Shown here: piece by piece, positions 45,721 through 56,543 of the stretch
Numbering within the stretch: the first letter of the stretch is position 1
How the letters are laid out: each line of letters opens with the position of its first letter
Program-made: the position numbers and the translations under genes
Assembly (NCBI GenBank): GCA_932521025.1
Contig: OW051473.1
Span: 8,370,001 to 8,434,000 of the forward strand
Source of the DNA: Oscheius onirici
Taxonomy: Eukaryota; Nematoda; Chromadorea; Rhabditida; Rhabditidae
Direction: 5' to 3'
Length of the DNA stretch: 64,000 nucleotides
Notes under the pieces: generated by a model
The model's database searches: none
What the model saw: the letters and a program-made list of their open reading frames with translations, nothing else
Told to the model about the DNA's origin: nothing

Positions 45721-48448
45721 ATGCTGGCCGCCGTGAGCAACGGCTCTACCACACTGGGCTCCAAAGCTGCCCAACGCCAGCATTGCTACCTCTGTGATCT
45801 TCCCCGATGGCCCTGGGCGATGTGTACCGACTACAACGAGCCCGTCTGCAGAGGTTGTGTGAATTATGAAGGCGCCGATAGGTCAGTCTGTCTGCTTTTC
45901 TCGTCTGGGTCATAACTTGAAACGGCTGAAAAAGTTCAAAGTTTCGCCCTGAAGGGAAGAAACTGGGCCTTTCCGTAGTCTATCGAAGATAAGCAAGGGG
46001 TGATAGGGACTCCAGCGTCCCAGCTAACAAACAAATGTTGCCTTTTTCAGAATTGAAAATGTCATCGAAAACGCCCGTCAGATGAAGAGGCTGCACGGTT
46101 TTCCCTCTACAGACCATGCTCCGACGACAACACATCCCGCGACACGTGTTGTGGTAAGAAGGCGCAAAAATATTGCCTAACCGTGCTGTTTTAGCCAAAG
46201 GTTGAAAATGGCACAGTGACCACCACTGCCTCCATGCCCGGAAGGATATCCCCACCGAGGTTAGCCCTCCCAACTCCCCAGCTAGGCAATCTTGGCCAAA
46301 TAGGACAGTTGCAAGAAGTAGGTTTTATAGAATACAGTTAAACGGCAGAGTTTAGGTTTTTGCCCAGCAGCAGAGGTTGCTAGCTCTGGCAACACAGCAG
46401 AGACAGCCTGGTCAACTAACAATGGAAGATTTGGCCATGATCCAGCAGCAGATGAGAAGTGTTCAACTTCCTAATCAATTGCTCCATCCTGGAGGTAGAA
46501 GCACATTTATTGACCCCAAAAACTCCATATTCAGCCATGTCCATTCCCGGTCTTATGAACCTTGTTCCCGGCTTGACGGCTAACATGACAGCCATGGCTA
46601 GGAAACGAGAACATGAGGAAGACGTTAAGACGGAGGTTTACACCAAAGTCCAGCGCGGTAAGTGTCTGTTATTTGTGGGAAAAGCGCGTTGTGTTCTATT
46701 TTGGAAAGAGGTATTATGTTGCGCAACGCGTGCACTACACGGAAACGGGAGAACAGGTTTCACGCCCCCCCCCCCGCGGGAACCGGTCCCCACCGCTCTG
46801 TGCGCTCTACACGCTGAACGCTATTTCGCGCACTGCAGCACGCGCGACCTCAGACACTGGGGTCGCGACTGATCCTCGTGCCAACTTCGACCCGGTACGG
46901 GCCACGGTCGTTTTTGCTCGAGGGTCGTGAACCCTCAAAAAAGAAAGAAGGAGGGCAAACTTGGGCTACCTGCAGAAAACGGATCATTTTCCCATTGGTT
47001 CTTTCCAAAAACCTTTGGCAGCTCTATAGTTTCTCGAACTCTGACCGGCTTGCCCACACGTTCACAAATCCGGCGAGAAACCTAATTGGCTGTGAAACGA
47101 GTTGTTGCGCGACTGTGTTGCGCTGTGCCCCCACGGCTGACCCCATTTCTCGCAGGTTGGCCCGAAATGCCCATAATGACAGCCGGGGCCGACTCTCTTT
47201 GTGACTAGTTTTTCAGCCGAGAGCTCGACCCACATTACCAAAAACCGTTGCGCAATCCTCTCTTACTCTCTTTCACTCTGGATAAAGACTGGTTTTTTGG
47301 AGGCGGCGGGTCATCGACCCCAGCTGGGTGAGCGCTTACGAGAGCGAAAAAGATGATCAGTGGTTGGAAACATTGTGGAAAAAGTTTTGAGGGAGCTCAA
47401 GAAATGGCATTTTTATGAAAAATCAGAAGATCTCTTGTTTTACTGAGGGGTTCGATCATGGTACATAGAATGCAAGGTCGTTCCGTCCGCCCGACGCCAA
47501 ACTGGAAAGAACCGCTTAGACAGTTTTTTGCACCCTTGACCGACTTTCACGCGTCTTTCTCACAAATATTTTAAACTCTCTGATCTGGTAAAGTAGTATA
47601 CCGCCCACGCCATTTTTCGAGTATATAGGTAGAAAGTTGCGCTGTTTGCGCTTTGTCAACCGGTTCTTCGTGGGGTCAAACGGTAACTCGGCGTGTGTGT
47701 ATTGACATTGCCGAAAAAATGCTCTCTCTCATTTCTGTCCCTCTCTTACTCGCCATAGCAGTACTACAAAACCGGTACCTTAACTTTGTCAAACAGACCT
47801 TGTTTCACTAGCTGCGAGTTTTTCGAGCGACGAGAGTAAAGTAAGCAAGGGAAGTGCAAACCAAGCCTGCAAAAAAATAGTGAAATATTTTAGGCGATGC
47901 TCAGACAACGTCGGTATCTCCTACCTCCACACACAGTCCCGACCATCCCAATGGTCAGTTAACAAGGAGATTTCCCGGGGCCGTCAATGAACGAATCCTC
48001 CGCTGTACAATCTGTCAGGAGAGGCTAGAAGACACTCACTTTGTGCAGTGTCCCTCAGTCAATGGACACAAATTCTGCTTCCCCTGCTCGAGGGAGTCCA
48101 TCAAGAAACAATGTACAGGACCTGAGCTTTACTGTCCCTCTGGAGAGAAGTGTCCACTGGTTGGAGCTGCTATGCCCTGGGCTTTCATGCAAACCGAAAT
48201 CGCTACGATCCTCGGCGACGAGTACGAGGAGTTCAGGCGGCAACGAGAAGCTGCCGGACTGGGAGTTCCTGGCGCCTCGATGGCTCAGGCTGCCCAGAAC
48301 GCTGCTCAGGTACTTTTAATTTTTTTATATCTTTATGACGCTTAAATTTTAGACAGCCGCCGCCCAGCAGTCGTCTCCAGCCTCAACGACAACCTCCAAC
48401 ACCTCCTCCTCGTCCGTGGCGACGACTCCGAACATGGTGGCGAATTAA
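45721..48448 (+). CDS. IRF2BP: IRF2BP-family transcriptional co-regulator (zinc finger plus RING-like domain)
   Basis: Seven exons: 45721-45881, 46051-46153, 46195-46317, 46356-46494, 46535-46657, 47894-48309 and 48353-48448, 386 residues. The N-terminal IRF-2BP zinc finger reads [14 protein letters not shown] then [21 protein letters not shown] Gln-rich middle (exons 3-4) leads to a KRKREH-like basic patch (ARKREHEED). The C-terminal RING-like domain spans about 254-330 ([55 protein letters not shown]). The family acts in the nucleus as co-repressors and putative E3 ligases. Start chosen because ttttcag lies three bases before this ATG. Intron 5 is long (46658-47893) and could contain regulatory elements. 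The tail is Ala/Ser/Thr-rich. Confidence 0.95.
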
Positions 48449-48783
48449 TACCCAAAACTTCTTTCTCTTCTCTCTCATGTGCTTGTCATTATGATCATTT
48501 CTGTTACTGTGTTACTCGATCTCCTCCCGAATGTGCATGTGGACTTCTCCCAAATTTTAAGATGGTTTTGGTATGACGCCAAAATGCAGGATTTTAGTTC
48601 AAATAAGTATCTATAGTCATCTTTTGTTCACAGTAGTTTGTCTGTCTTTTTTGTACAAGCGTCTGTAGAATACACGCCCACCCCCGGCCCCTCGGTTTCA
48701 TAAATAGCCCAAAAATGTTTCCTCCTTCTGAAAAATAGTCGTCGGTGAGTGCGAATGCACACATTAGCCGCTCGGGATTACGG

Positions 48784-48789
48784 TTTATT
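48784..48789 (-). promoter_or_regulatory. Polyadenylation signal AATAAA of the ZIP9-like gene
   Basis: Minus-strand hexamer 223 bases beyond the zinc transporter stop; it lies upstream of the opposing IRF2BP signal, implying overlapping 3' ends. Confidence 0.5.
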
Positions 48790-48825
48790 TGTCATCGGAT
48801 TTCACATTGTGTTTTAAATAACAGT

Positions 48826-48831
48826 AATAAA
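48826..48831 (+). promoter_or_regulatory. Polyadenylation signal AATAAA of the IRF2BP gene
   Basis: Plus-strand hexamer about 380 bases after the stop, followed by a T-rich stretch. Confidence 0.55.
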
Positions 48832-49011
48832 TCTTTTTTGTGCATATTCAGCGTGGTCTAAATGACAGAAAATTTATACCATACCCATAAGAAACCGAAA
48901 ATATCACACTTCTGGAACTCTGAGCAGAGAGAGAGGCTTTATCACAGCATATTCGAAGCAAGAGGGCTCGTGTACCGGTATTATGTAAAAGCGGGATGAG
49001 ATCTGACGGTT

Positions 49012-51077
49012 TCAGTGGATCAGCATCATTGAAAGTCCGGGCAGTATGGCTCCACTGATAATCCAAAAGAGTTCGGTCGAGGTGAACGACGGACCTGCAA
49101 AATGCGACGTGTCAAAACTGGTGATAAGAAATGTCAATAGCAGAGTTATTCGAATGAAAAAAGTGCACCTCTGTCGGATAGAAACGAAGTTAGTTTGAAC
49201 AGTGTGCACCCAACCTTGGGAGTAATTTCAAACAAACCTTAAATTTCAGAGTTGTCAAAATCGAAACCCCATTTTGTCTATGTCGTTTCAAAATGACTCG
49301 GTATGCGCACAAAATGATGTTCAACAATTGCACCTTGGAGCTGGATTGCATCATGTTACGATAGAACAACGTGGTTTGTGAAAGATGGAAAGATCAAAAA
49401 CTCAAAGATAAAATATAAGAATAGTACAGTAAAATCCTACCTGAATGTGAATGTCCAGCAGCTAGCGATATTTGCTGGACATCTACAATCATAGCTTCTC
49501 TGTCTGTGTCGGCTCTGCTCTCATCCTCAGCTTGATTGTTCATCTGAAGCATTGAATCAAAAACTTCAATGTGTAGTTCTTACCAGCTCAGGGAAAACAT
49601 GAATCGTTGCCACATAGAGGAAGGTCCCCGCCGAAAAGAGCATCAAACAAGCCACCGCTACTTGTGAAGATAGCCAATACAACCAGTTCTGGAGATTTAT
49701 ATATTCAAGTCTGAAAATATCCGTTACCACAAGGAAGAACGTCGCTAATGCTCCCACAGGTGCAGAAAGTGAGAAAATGGTCAGATGTTTAAAGACTTTT
49801 CTCTCTGGCAGATTTGCGGAGATGAGGGCGGTTGTGAGTCCAAATGCGGCGGGCATCTTCAAAATGCAGTTTTTAACAGAAAAATGTTAGTAATCTTACT
49901 TTGTGCAAAATAATGGCCAAGAACACAATGAACTTCAAAGACTGATCTTCTGCAAATGAAGCGCTTCCCATGGCAATTCCATCAGCGGCACCTATACAAT
50001 CCCATACACTTTTAAAAGGTACCGATACCGTGAACAGCCAAGCCGATGGTTACAGAAAGACCTCGCCTTCCTCTTGCTGCTCTCTCACCTGGAAATGTTG
50101 ACGACACAAAACATAAGTCGGCTAAGCATACCTCTTGCTTTGAAGTAAGCACTGATCTGATCGACCCACATCATGAACATGAAGCCGGCGACCAGAGAAA
50201 ATCCCATTTTTGCATTGATGTTAGGTGTTCTTCCTTCTTCACAAGAGTCGTGACCGTGACTGTGACCGCCTGAAAACTACTTTTCTGAAGCTTATTCTCA
50301 AAGTAAAAGGAAAGAGAGTCTAGATATATTGCACGATCTGAAGCTGGAGGCCGGTCGGATGTACTCACTACTTCAATTCAGTCTATTTACTCAGATGTGT
50401 TTAAACGTAAACTGAGCTTGAGATTGAGAAAAATTTTGGCGACTCGAAGGGAAACTCGAAAACGTAGAGACAAGATGCAGGAAAAACCTAGTTTGGTAAT
50501 GCCCGACAGTCAAGTCATATGCACATGAATGAGAATAAACGGGTAGAAAATAGGCACAGAAAATCTACCTGGTACATGTCGCTTTTTCCTAGCAGATGCT
50601 TTCACTTCTGGAGCATTATCCGATGGTCTCTTCTCTTTCGCCTCTCCATCACTGAATATTTTCGTTCCTTGGTTTTGGTTCAAATTTACGAATGCTCGTG
50701 GTTGTGGTCGTGGTCATGAAGCTCTTTTCCCTCAGCAATAGGCACGACTTGTTGGTCAATGTTTCCAATAGAAGGCTTTCGCGCAATTCCGACATCAGAC
50801 TCTGTGTAAAAGTAAGAACAAATTGAAAAAAGCTATACCTTCATGGATGCTGTACAGTGTTTCAATTCCTTCTGGTATAATGACTGAAAATGCAGTTCCT
50901 AGTAATAATCCCGCTCCGAAGATTGTGCAAAGACGCATTTTTCTCTAAAAAGAATTTTTTGAAATGTATGCCGTTTCTTACCTCAGAAATGGGCAATTTT
51001 AGAGGAATCAGACCCGACAACATGCTGCCGGCAAACATTGCTGCTGACATGGCACACAACCAGAAGAAGGTCTCCAT
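49012..51077 (-). CDS. SLC39A9: ZIP9-type zinc transporter (SLC39A9)
   Basis: Ten exons: 50982-51077, 50839-50944, 50690-50801, 50569-50651, 50132-50269, 50029-50088, 49900-49991, 49584-49856, 49441-49543 and 49012-49094, 381 residues. TM1 is at the N-terminus (AAMFAGSMLSGLIPLKLP). TM2 (GAGLLLGTAFSVIIPEGIETLY) matches ZIP9. Two His-rich patches in the loop (HDHDHNHEHS and GGHSHGHDS) are split by a 28-residue basic exon. The metal-binding helices carry H198-x3-D202 (GLAVHGAADGIAMG) and H228 (IILHKMPAAFGL). LMLFSAGTFLYVATIHVFPE is the family TM7 block. It imports zinc into the cytosol across the plasma membrane or Golgi. About 70 residues longer than human ZIP9, mainly in the His loop and before the last helix. 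tttcag sits ten bases before ATG. Confidence 0.95.
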
Positions 51078-53341
51078 TTTTGGATATCTGAAACGTCATT
51101 TTGAATATACTCTGATCTACTCGCAGAAGAAGATTAAAGTTCCGAGTGAAAAGCGCCAAATATGAACGTGGGAATATTCAAAGGAAGGAAGAGTTTCGGG
51201 CTGATTCGCATACGTGATGCTTTATCGTCCACGCAGGCAGTATTTTTATTTGCACGGAAAGCTAAACAATGGAACAAAGTTTCAGGGGCTTATATTTTGA
51301 AAAAGACAGGAGAAAACTGTGATTTTGATCGAAACAGGAGTTTAAAACAATATAAAATGTCAAAACTTTGAGTTGGAGAAAAATACAAAGCTAAGGCCAT
51401 CGTAAGCATTACAAATTAATTTTTAACTCAACGAAATGTTAAAAATTAGGTGATAAGTAATATTTGAGACATTTTAACGATGGTTTGAACTAGTTTAAAA
51501 ACGTATTTTATACTGAAACTAGGGGCTTAAAGATTCTTACTTGACATACTAACATAGAGCGCGGTTACTGCAAGAGACCAGTACAATTGGTCTACAAACT
51601 GGTAATAGTTAACAAAAAAAAATTTCTGATCGAGTAAGCCATTTAGTGAGAAATAAACGTTCAAAGATTGTCCACCGCCCGCTAATTGAACTATTTTTGC
51701 CCGCTTATACCAAATCCTTCGAGGAAATTGACTTAGAGCACGACGACGCCATTGACCTCCACCCCTTCTTGGGCGAGATAATCAGGTCTTTCAAATTCTT
51801 GCAATTTTCAATTTCCGCTCCCGTCTTTTGTAAATTACATCATTCTTTGGGGCTGCGCAAAAACGGAAACAGATGCTGCGAAGTGTCCCACTGTGGGCGT
51901 TCATATCTGAATCTCGAGAACTTGGTCTGCAGCTCCAAAACACTGTTAGGTGCGTCACGAGGTGCATGCCCTGCATAAGTCGAAAAGTGCCCTTCTTTCT
52001 TTAAAGAGGGTTGGTCAGTAGCCTCAGCTGTTCGTCCCAACCACTGCCGCGTTCTCCAACTAAAACTTTGACCTAAGAACACATTTTATTTCGGACCTTC
52101 TATCTTTTTCGGCGGTCCATACAGCCTATAGCAATAAATAAAGGGTTCCGACAACAAAAATATTTCTTGGGGGAAACCAAGCAACCCTTATTGTAGCTGC
52201 TTTTTTGCCGCTTCCAGCAACAAAGTGAGCGTAAATGGAATTAATCAAGGTAATGCCAGAACTACTTTTTCAATGCTGGTCTACTTTAGAGCTTGATCTC
52301 TCTTTTGCCAAGACCAGCATTCGTTACTCGTATTTTTTGGCTATACGCTGCTTCTTAACTGTTTTATCGTCCGTGTTTTGAGAATTGGACAGAATAGTCT
52401 TATAGGTTTGACCAGCGTAGTACATTATAACTTAGTTTGATAGTTAGAATCGTCACGAGGATTTTCGTCGTCACTTAATTTCTTGTTGTTGCAGGTGTTG
52501 CAGCGTGTTTTCACAATTTTCAGGGTTTTTCAGATTTACGTATACAAGCCCAAAAATTTCCAACCGCTGTTTCCTAAGGCGACAACAAATAGACTACCAT
52601 TCTTAAAGGTCGAAAATCACCGCTTGCTTCCCGATTTGCTTAAGATTCCCACACACGAATCTTCTTCCGTTTTACGAACCCTCTTTCCTTCTTTTCCTGC
52701 TTCCAAATTCAAAATCTGCATAGCAATGTGAAAAACGTGCTTCTAAAAATGGGCAAGGATTTACACCTACGCAGCAGTTGCGGACATGCAGCCTTTCAGT
52801 TTTGTCTCTCTATCTTCTGCTCTATTAATAATTGATCAAAGTGACATAAGGGCAAGTCTGAAGGGGGTTTCTCCACAAGTCATTAGGAGATGATTCTCCC
52901 GCCATTTACATAATGAACATTTGTCTCCAGATGCATGGCGAACTCCCACTCCAAATGGTCGGTTCTCTGTTGCGCTATTTCTAGAGTCAGTTTCCACGCT
53001 TGTTTTCCTGAACGCCTACGGGAAAATTTCATACTGTACTTGCTTGTTTTGCCTGATTATAGCAGAGCTTCTGACTCGTGTTTCAGTCCAATTACTCGCC
53101 CACTCTCGGATACAATCATCTGGAGAAATTTCCTGTATCCTATGAAAATTGCATTAAAATGAAAGCGCCTACCCATTTGAACTGATACTCTCTCCCCCGC
53201 ATTTTCCACAATCCCATCTTTGCATTCTTAAACTCTTCCTCATTCCAACTCTTCCTTCATAAAGTTGGACCTCGTGTTTTCCAGACACATATTCTCACAG
53301 CCAAAACTTCTTATTAGTCTCACATGCAAAACTATTTTCAG
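51078..53341. other. Divergent spacer between ZIP9 and the calcitonin-like peptide gene
   Basis: No exon recognised. A 110-codon plus frame (51646-51978) has no known motif. The flanks should contain the two promoters. Confidence 0.4.
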
Positions 53342-53347
53342 GTAATC

Positions 53348-53636
53348 ATGCAGAAGCTGATCCTGTTGCTTGTGGCTGTCTCCGCTCTTCTCAGCTGCAT
53401 CCAAGCCTTCAGGTTCCCCATCGAGCAGCAGAACCAGGACGAGCTTTACCAGCAGTATGAAATGCCTCTAGTCAAGCGTAACCGACTCTGTCTACTCAAT
53501 GCCGGCCTCTCACAAGGATGCGATTTATCTGACATTATTATGGCTAAACAACAGGTGCTGCAAACGTAATCAGTATATATGGGATCTATTTCAGGCGAGC
53601 AAATTCATGAGTTTTGCCGGTCCAGGAAGGAAGTAA
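53348..53636 (+). CDS. Calcitonin/DH31-like neuropeptide precursor
   Basis: Two exons (53348-53554, 53595-53636) encode 82 residues. Signal peptide 1-20 (MQKLILLLVAVSALLSCIQA) is followed by a spacer and a Lys-Arg cleavage site (43-44). The peptide starts NRLCLLNAGLSQGCDLSD, where the two Cys (48 and 58) form the N-terminal ring of calcitonin-type peptides, and ends KFMSFAGP followed by Gly-Arg-Lys, giving a C-terminal prolinamide as in calcitonin and DH31. Nematodes encode a similar single-copy peptide. It would be released from neurons or gut endocrine cells and act on a calcitonin-type class B GPCR. The start is the second ATG because ttttcag ends six bases before it. The intron splits the peptide before ASKFMSF. 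Confidence 0.9.
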
Positions 53637-53698
53637 GCTTGTGTAAGAGCCTCCTTTTCTTCTTAGTCGTCCCCATATACGTATCCTGTGTGTTGCAA

Positions 53699-53704
53699 AA
53701 TAAA
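53699..53704 (+). promoter_or_regulatory. Polyadenylation signal AATAAA of the calcitonin-like gene
   Basis: Canonical hexamer 63 bases after the stop codon. Confidence 0.65.
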
Positions 53705-53780
53705 TTGTGTGCTAGAGAACTGTTTTTGGTTTTGAGATTTCGTTCACACGTGAATATTTCTTTTGAAGATTGTCTCTAGA

Positions 53781-54350
53781 TCTTTAATATTAAAGTGCAA
53801 TGGTGTCTGTGGCTGACTCTGTGACTTTGTTTGTTTATCTGTTTGTTTGTCCGTGGCCACGAAATTTTGGTGTATTGTTAAGAGTCGCCGCTGCTACCCA
53901 GACGATCCGGGTTCGAATCCTCTCCTTGCCAAATCTTTTTGCTAAATTGTTTTGAGTGGGAAATAGGTAACTGCTCGGGGATAAGAAGGGACCGGTTGAT
54001 CTGTATATGATCAGAGAGGAACTTTATGGCCAGAAAATAGGAAAATTCGTACCGGCTCTTTAGGAGGGGATGAGAACTCTGGGAAAGAATGAAAAGGACC
54101 GATTGATTGGGGAAGGAGACGTGACAGGATCAGACGCGAACGGTTGATTAGGTAAGGGCTCAGAAGAGATCGGTGGACTAGGGAAGAGATCAGAAAAGAT
54201 CAGTTGGGTAGCGAAGGAATAAGAGGGGATTGGTTGAGTAGGGAATGGATCAGAATGGATCAGAAGAGATCGGTTGACTTGGGAAGGGATCAGAAGTAAA
54301 GAAGAAAACACATGCAATAAAAGCCGCCGATAGGCGGCGAAGCCGGCTGG
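53781..54350 (+). mobile_element. Helitron-like/SINE-like dispersed repeat, copy C
   Basis: Longest of three copies. It starts A|TCTTTAATATTAAAGTGC, carries the tRNA-like core with B box GGGTTCGAATCC (about 53909-53920), has a ~210-bp tail of diverged ~30-bp units, and ends with hairpin GCCGCC-GATA-GGCGGC, then GAAGCCGG and CTGG|T. It lies directly after the 3' end of the peptide gene. Confidence 0.62.
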
Positions 54351-54636
54351 TTTTGATTTAAAACGCTGGCTTCTTCTAGCGTTGATGACTTCGTTTACAA
54401 ATGGAACAAGCAAAATTGAACATTTGTCAGGAGCATCATAAAGATAAAGTTTACCCCGTAATCAACGCCAGAGCAAGCTCAGTTGCGTGCGAGTCTAAAC
54501 TGAGGGGCCAGAGAAATCAGTCTTACGTTCTATAATCTGGACAGGTGCCAAGTCTGACTCCAAGAACGCTTTATCTTCGTAGCATGCTACTACCAATTTA
54601 CCGACCTCGGGAGGATGGATGCCTTGGTTGGGCAGA

Positions 54637-54712
54637 AGCGGGTTTGAACTTGGGACCTAGATTGACGCTGGTGCCTCCTACCACTGCGCCATCTCGCTTC
54701 CTCAGGGACATC
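54637..54712 (-). repeat. tRNA-Met-like degenerate sequence
   Basis: On the minus strand an intact-looking A box (TGGCGCAGTGGTAG) is followed by a CGTCAATCT stretch and a degenerate B box (AGTTCAAACCC). The T-stem cannot pair, so it is a pseudo-tRNA or a SINE head. Confidence 0.45.
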
Positions 54713-54893
54713 ATGTTGTGCTCAAATTGTTTATTTTCGTTCTCTCTTGTATCCAGTACATTGTCGGTACAAATTGGAAACTTTTCTGGCACGGAACATG
54801 ACAAAGCAAAGTCAAAGACTCTTATCGCCTTTCAGCACTAAAAGTCAAACGATGAAGCAATAAAGACGCCAGTGGCTGCCCAACTCATCACCA

Positions 54894-55361
54894 ATGCTAC
54901 GTCTTCTGGTTATCTGCTCCACGTTCGTCCTGACTGTTCATTCACGCTGGTGTTATAATGACAGTTTAATTGTAAGTTCTCGCGTTCCTAAGACATTAAG
55001 TCCAGCTGAACACGCTAACTCCATCGCTGATAACACTTTAGCGAACAAACAGACTAAATTGAGCTTTAGGAGGTGGAATGTCTGCCAATTGAGGGATGGT
55101 GCTACAAATTCACTAATGCGACGGCTACTTATCGAGGATGTACTGATATTAACGGAATTTGTAGTAAAGAAGACAGAGGGTGAGTCTAAATTCCTTTAAT
55201 TTTCTGAATCTTAGACAATTTTCAGGTGTTATCCACAAAAAGTGACTGGAAAAGATCAATCTTGGTGCTGCTGTGATTCCGACAACTGTAATTCCGCTCG
55301 AAATGTGTTTTCGTTCGTAACATTTATTATCTTCTTAATTTTAGCAAGCAAAAGAGCATAA
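54894..55361 (+). CDS. Small Ly6/uPAR-like protein, probably GPI-anchored
   Basis: Three exons (54894-54971, 55070-55179, 55226-55361) give 107 residues. Signal peptide MLRLLVICSTFVLTVHS is followed by a cysteine-rich three-finger pattern (WCYND, VECLPIEGWCYKF, YRGCTDINGICSK, RGCYPQ) ending in the diagnostic CCCDSDNCN. The C-terminal hydrophobic run (VFSFVTFIIFLILASKRA) fits GPI-anchor processing. Such proteins sit on the cell surface and often modulate receptors or channels; the partner here is unknown. Its stop codon is six bases from that of the opposite-strand neighbour, and a candidate ATTAAA signal (55367-55372) overlaps that neighbour's stop. Confidence 0.85.
55323..55328 (-). promoter_or_regulatory. 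AATAAA for the C11orf54-like gene, inside the Ly6 coding exon
   Basis: Minus-strand hexamer 40 bases after the hydrolase stop, lying within the last coding exon of the plus-strand Ly6 gene. Confidence 0.55.
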
Positions 55362-55366
55362 TATAG

Positions 55367-55372
55367 ATTAAA
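55367..55372 (+). promoter_or_regulatory. ATTAAA variant polyadenylation signal for the Ly6 gene
   Basis: Common variant hexamer starting five bases after the Ly6 stop codon and covering the stop codon of the opposite-strand gene. Confidence 0.4.
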
Positions 55373-56543
55373 TCTCGTCAATTCTGTAGACTTTCTGGGA
55401 CGGGGCAAGCCAGCCTTCATAGACAACAGTCTCAGGAGTTGTGTCGTAGTGGTAGTGGCCTAGAAAATTGCTATAAAATATAAAACAGACTGCTTACCAG
55501 CATCTCCATGCTCTGAGAAGCAGTGAGTATGTTCCAGTCGCAGTTTGTGACCAGGAGCGTTAGAATGAAAGACGGTAGCACAGACCAATGGGCCCTTCAT
55601 GAGGAAATACTGGAGCCATTTGTCAATCTGCAAAAAGAGACTCTCAGCTGCTTTTCAACTACCCACCTCCGCAGCTTCTTTCCAAGGACATCCGGGAAAG
55701 TCTGGCATAACGTGAAGCTTAGCCTCTCCTTCGTGCATAATGAATACACCGGCCAGGGTCACTATTCTAAAAGCTTTTTCTGTGGAAAGATGAGACCTCA
55801 CTTGTCTCCGTACTGGGCAGCCAGACCACGTCGAATGGTTTCAGGGAGATTTGTCGAGCCTTTACGATGACTGACTTTAAAATGTACTAAACAAAATGTG
55901 TAAAAAGAAATTAGATGAAGCATACCGACGTCTGAGGGCTGGTCAGCTTCAAAAATGGCCAGATTTGCCATTAGACTGAACTTGGACGAGACAATCTCTT
56001 CCATCTTGTATCCCTTGTAACTCTCTTCAATTTTGGCTATCTTTGTTTTAAACTGAACAGAATTGGAACAAGCTTAACAAAAAAGGTACCTTGTTCGTCG
56101 ATATGTTAGCATCAGCCACCATTTCGCAATTAACTCCTACGACTGGCCATGGTCCGGCTCCCGGCCCAAAAACACCAGCATTTGGAAGTTCGCAAGTGGA
56201 GCAAATGTCCTAAGAAGGTAATTCTACAAAAATGTAATAAACCTTACCTTGAGATCAAACTCCTTATCTTTTTCAACCTTCGGGAACAAGTTTCCAGGTC
56301 CACCAACTTCGGCTACTCGCAAATTCTTTCCAAAACCCTTGTTTTGGAAGTTGAATGGGGATTTTGAAATATCTAAACACGAAACTTTTATAAAAGGAAA
56401 AAGTTACCTGGACACATGACGATGTCGACTTCAGCTGTGACAAAATTCTCCCTGAGTGATTTTTCCACGACATTTTTCACTTCTTCCAGAGAAGGAACAT
56501 GATTTTCAATCACCGTAGACAAATTTGAGGAACAGTTGACCAT
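55368..56543 (-). CDS. C11orf54: C11orf54/PTD012-type zinc ester hydrolase (DUF1907 family)
   Basis: Eight exons: 56408-56543, 56248-56372, 56090-56209, 55926-56052, 55802-55886, 55667-55766, 55498-55627 and 55368-55459, 304 residues (human about 315). Collinear family blocks include VPSLEEVKNVVEKSLRENF, RVAEVGGPGNLFP, GVFGPGAGPWPVVG, and the C-terminal metal site HTHCFSEHGDAGHYHYDTTP. The three His ligands of the family correspond to H264, H266 and one of the His in HYHYD. The human protein is a nuclear/cytosolic monomer with esterase activity on model substrates; the natural substrate is unclear. Acceptor ttaacag precedes ATG by two bases. It is tail-to-tail with the Ly6 gene. Confidence 0.93.

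Noticed and set aside
53324-53347. Upstream in-frame ATG for the calcitonin-like gene
   Set aside because: It lies before the ttttcag acceptor and would spoil the signal peptide; the ATG at 53348 is favoured.
54637-54712. Possible functional tRNA-Met gene
   Set aside because: The A box is good, but the T-arm does not pair and the anticodon stem is not formed, so it was recorded only as a repeat.
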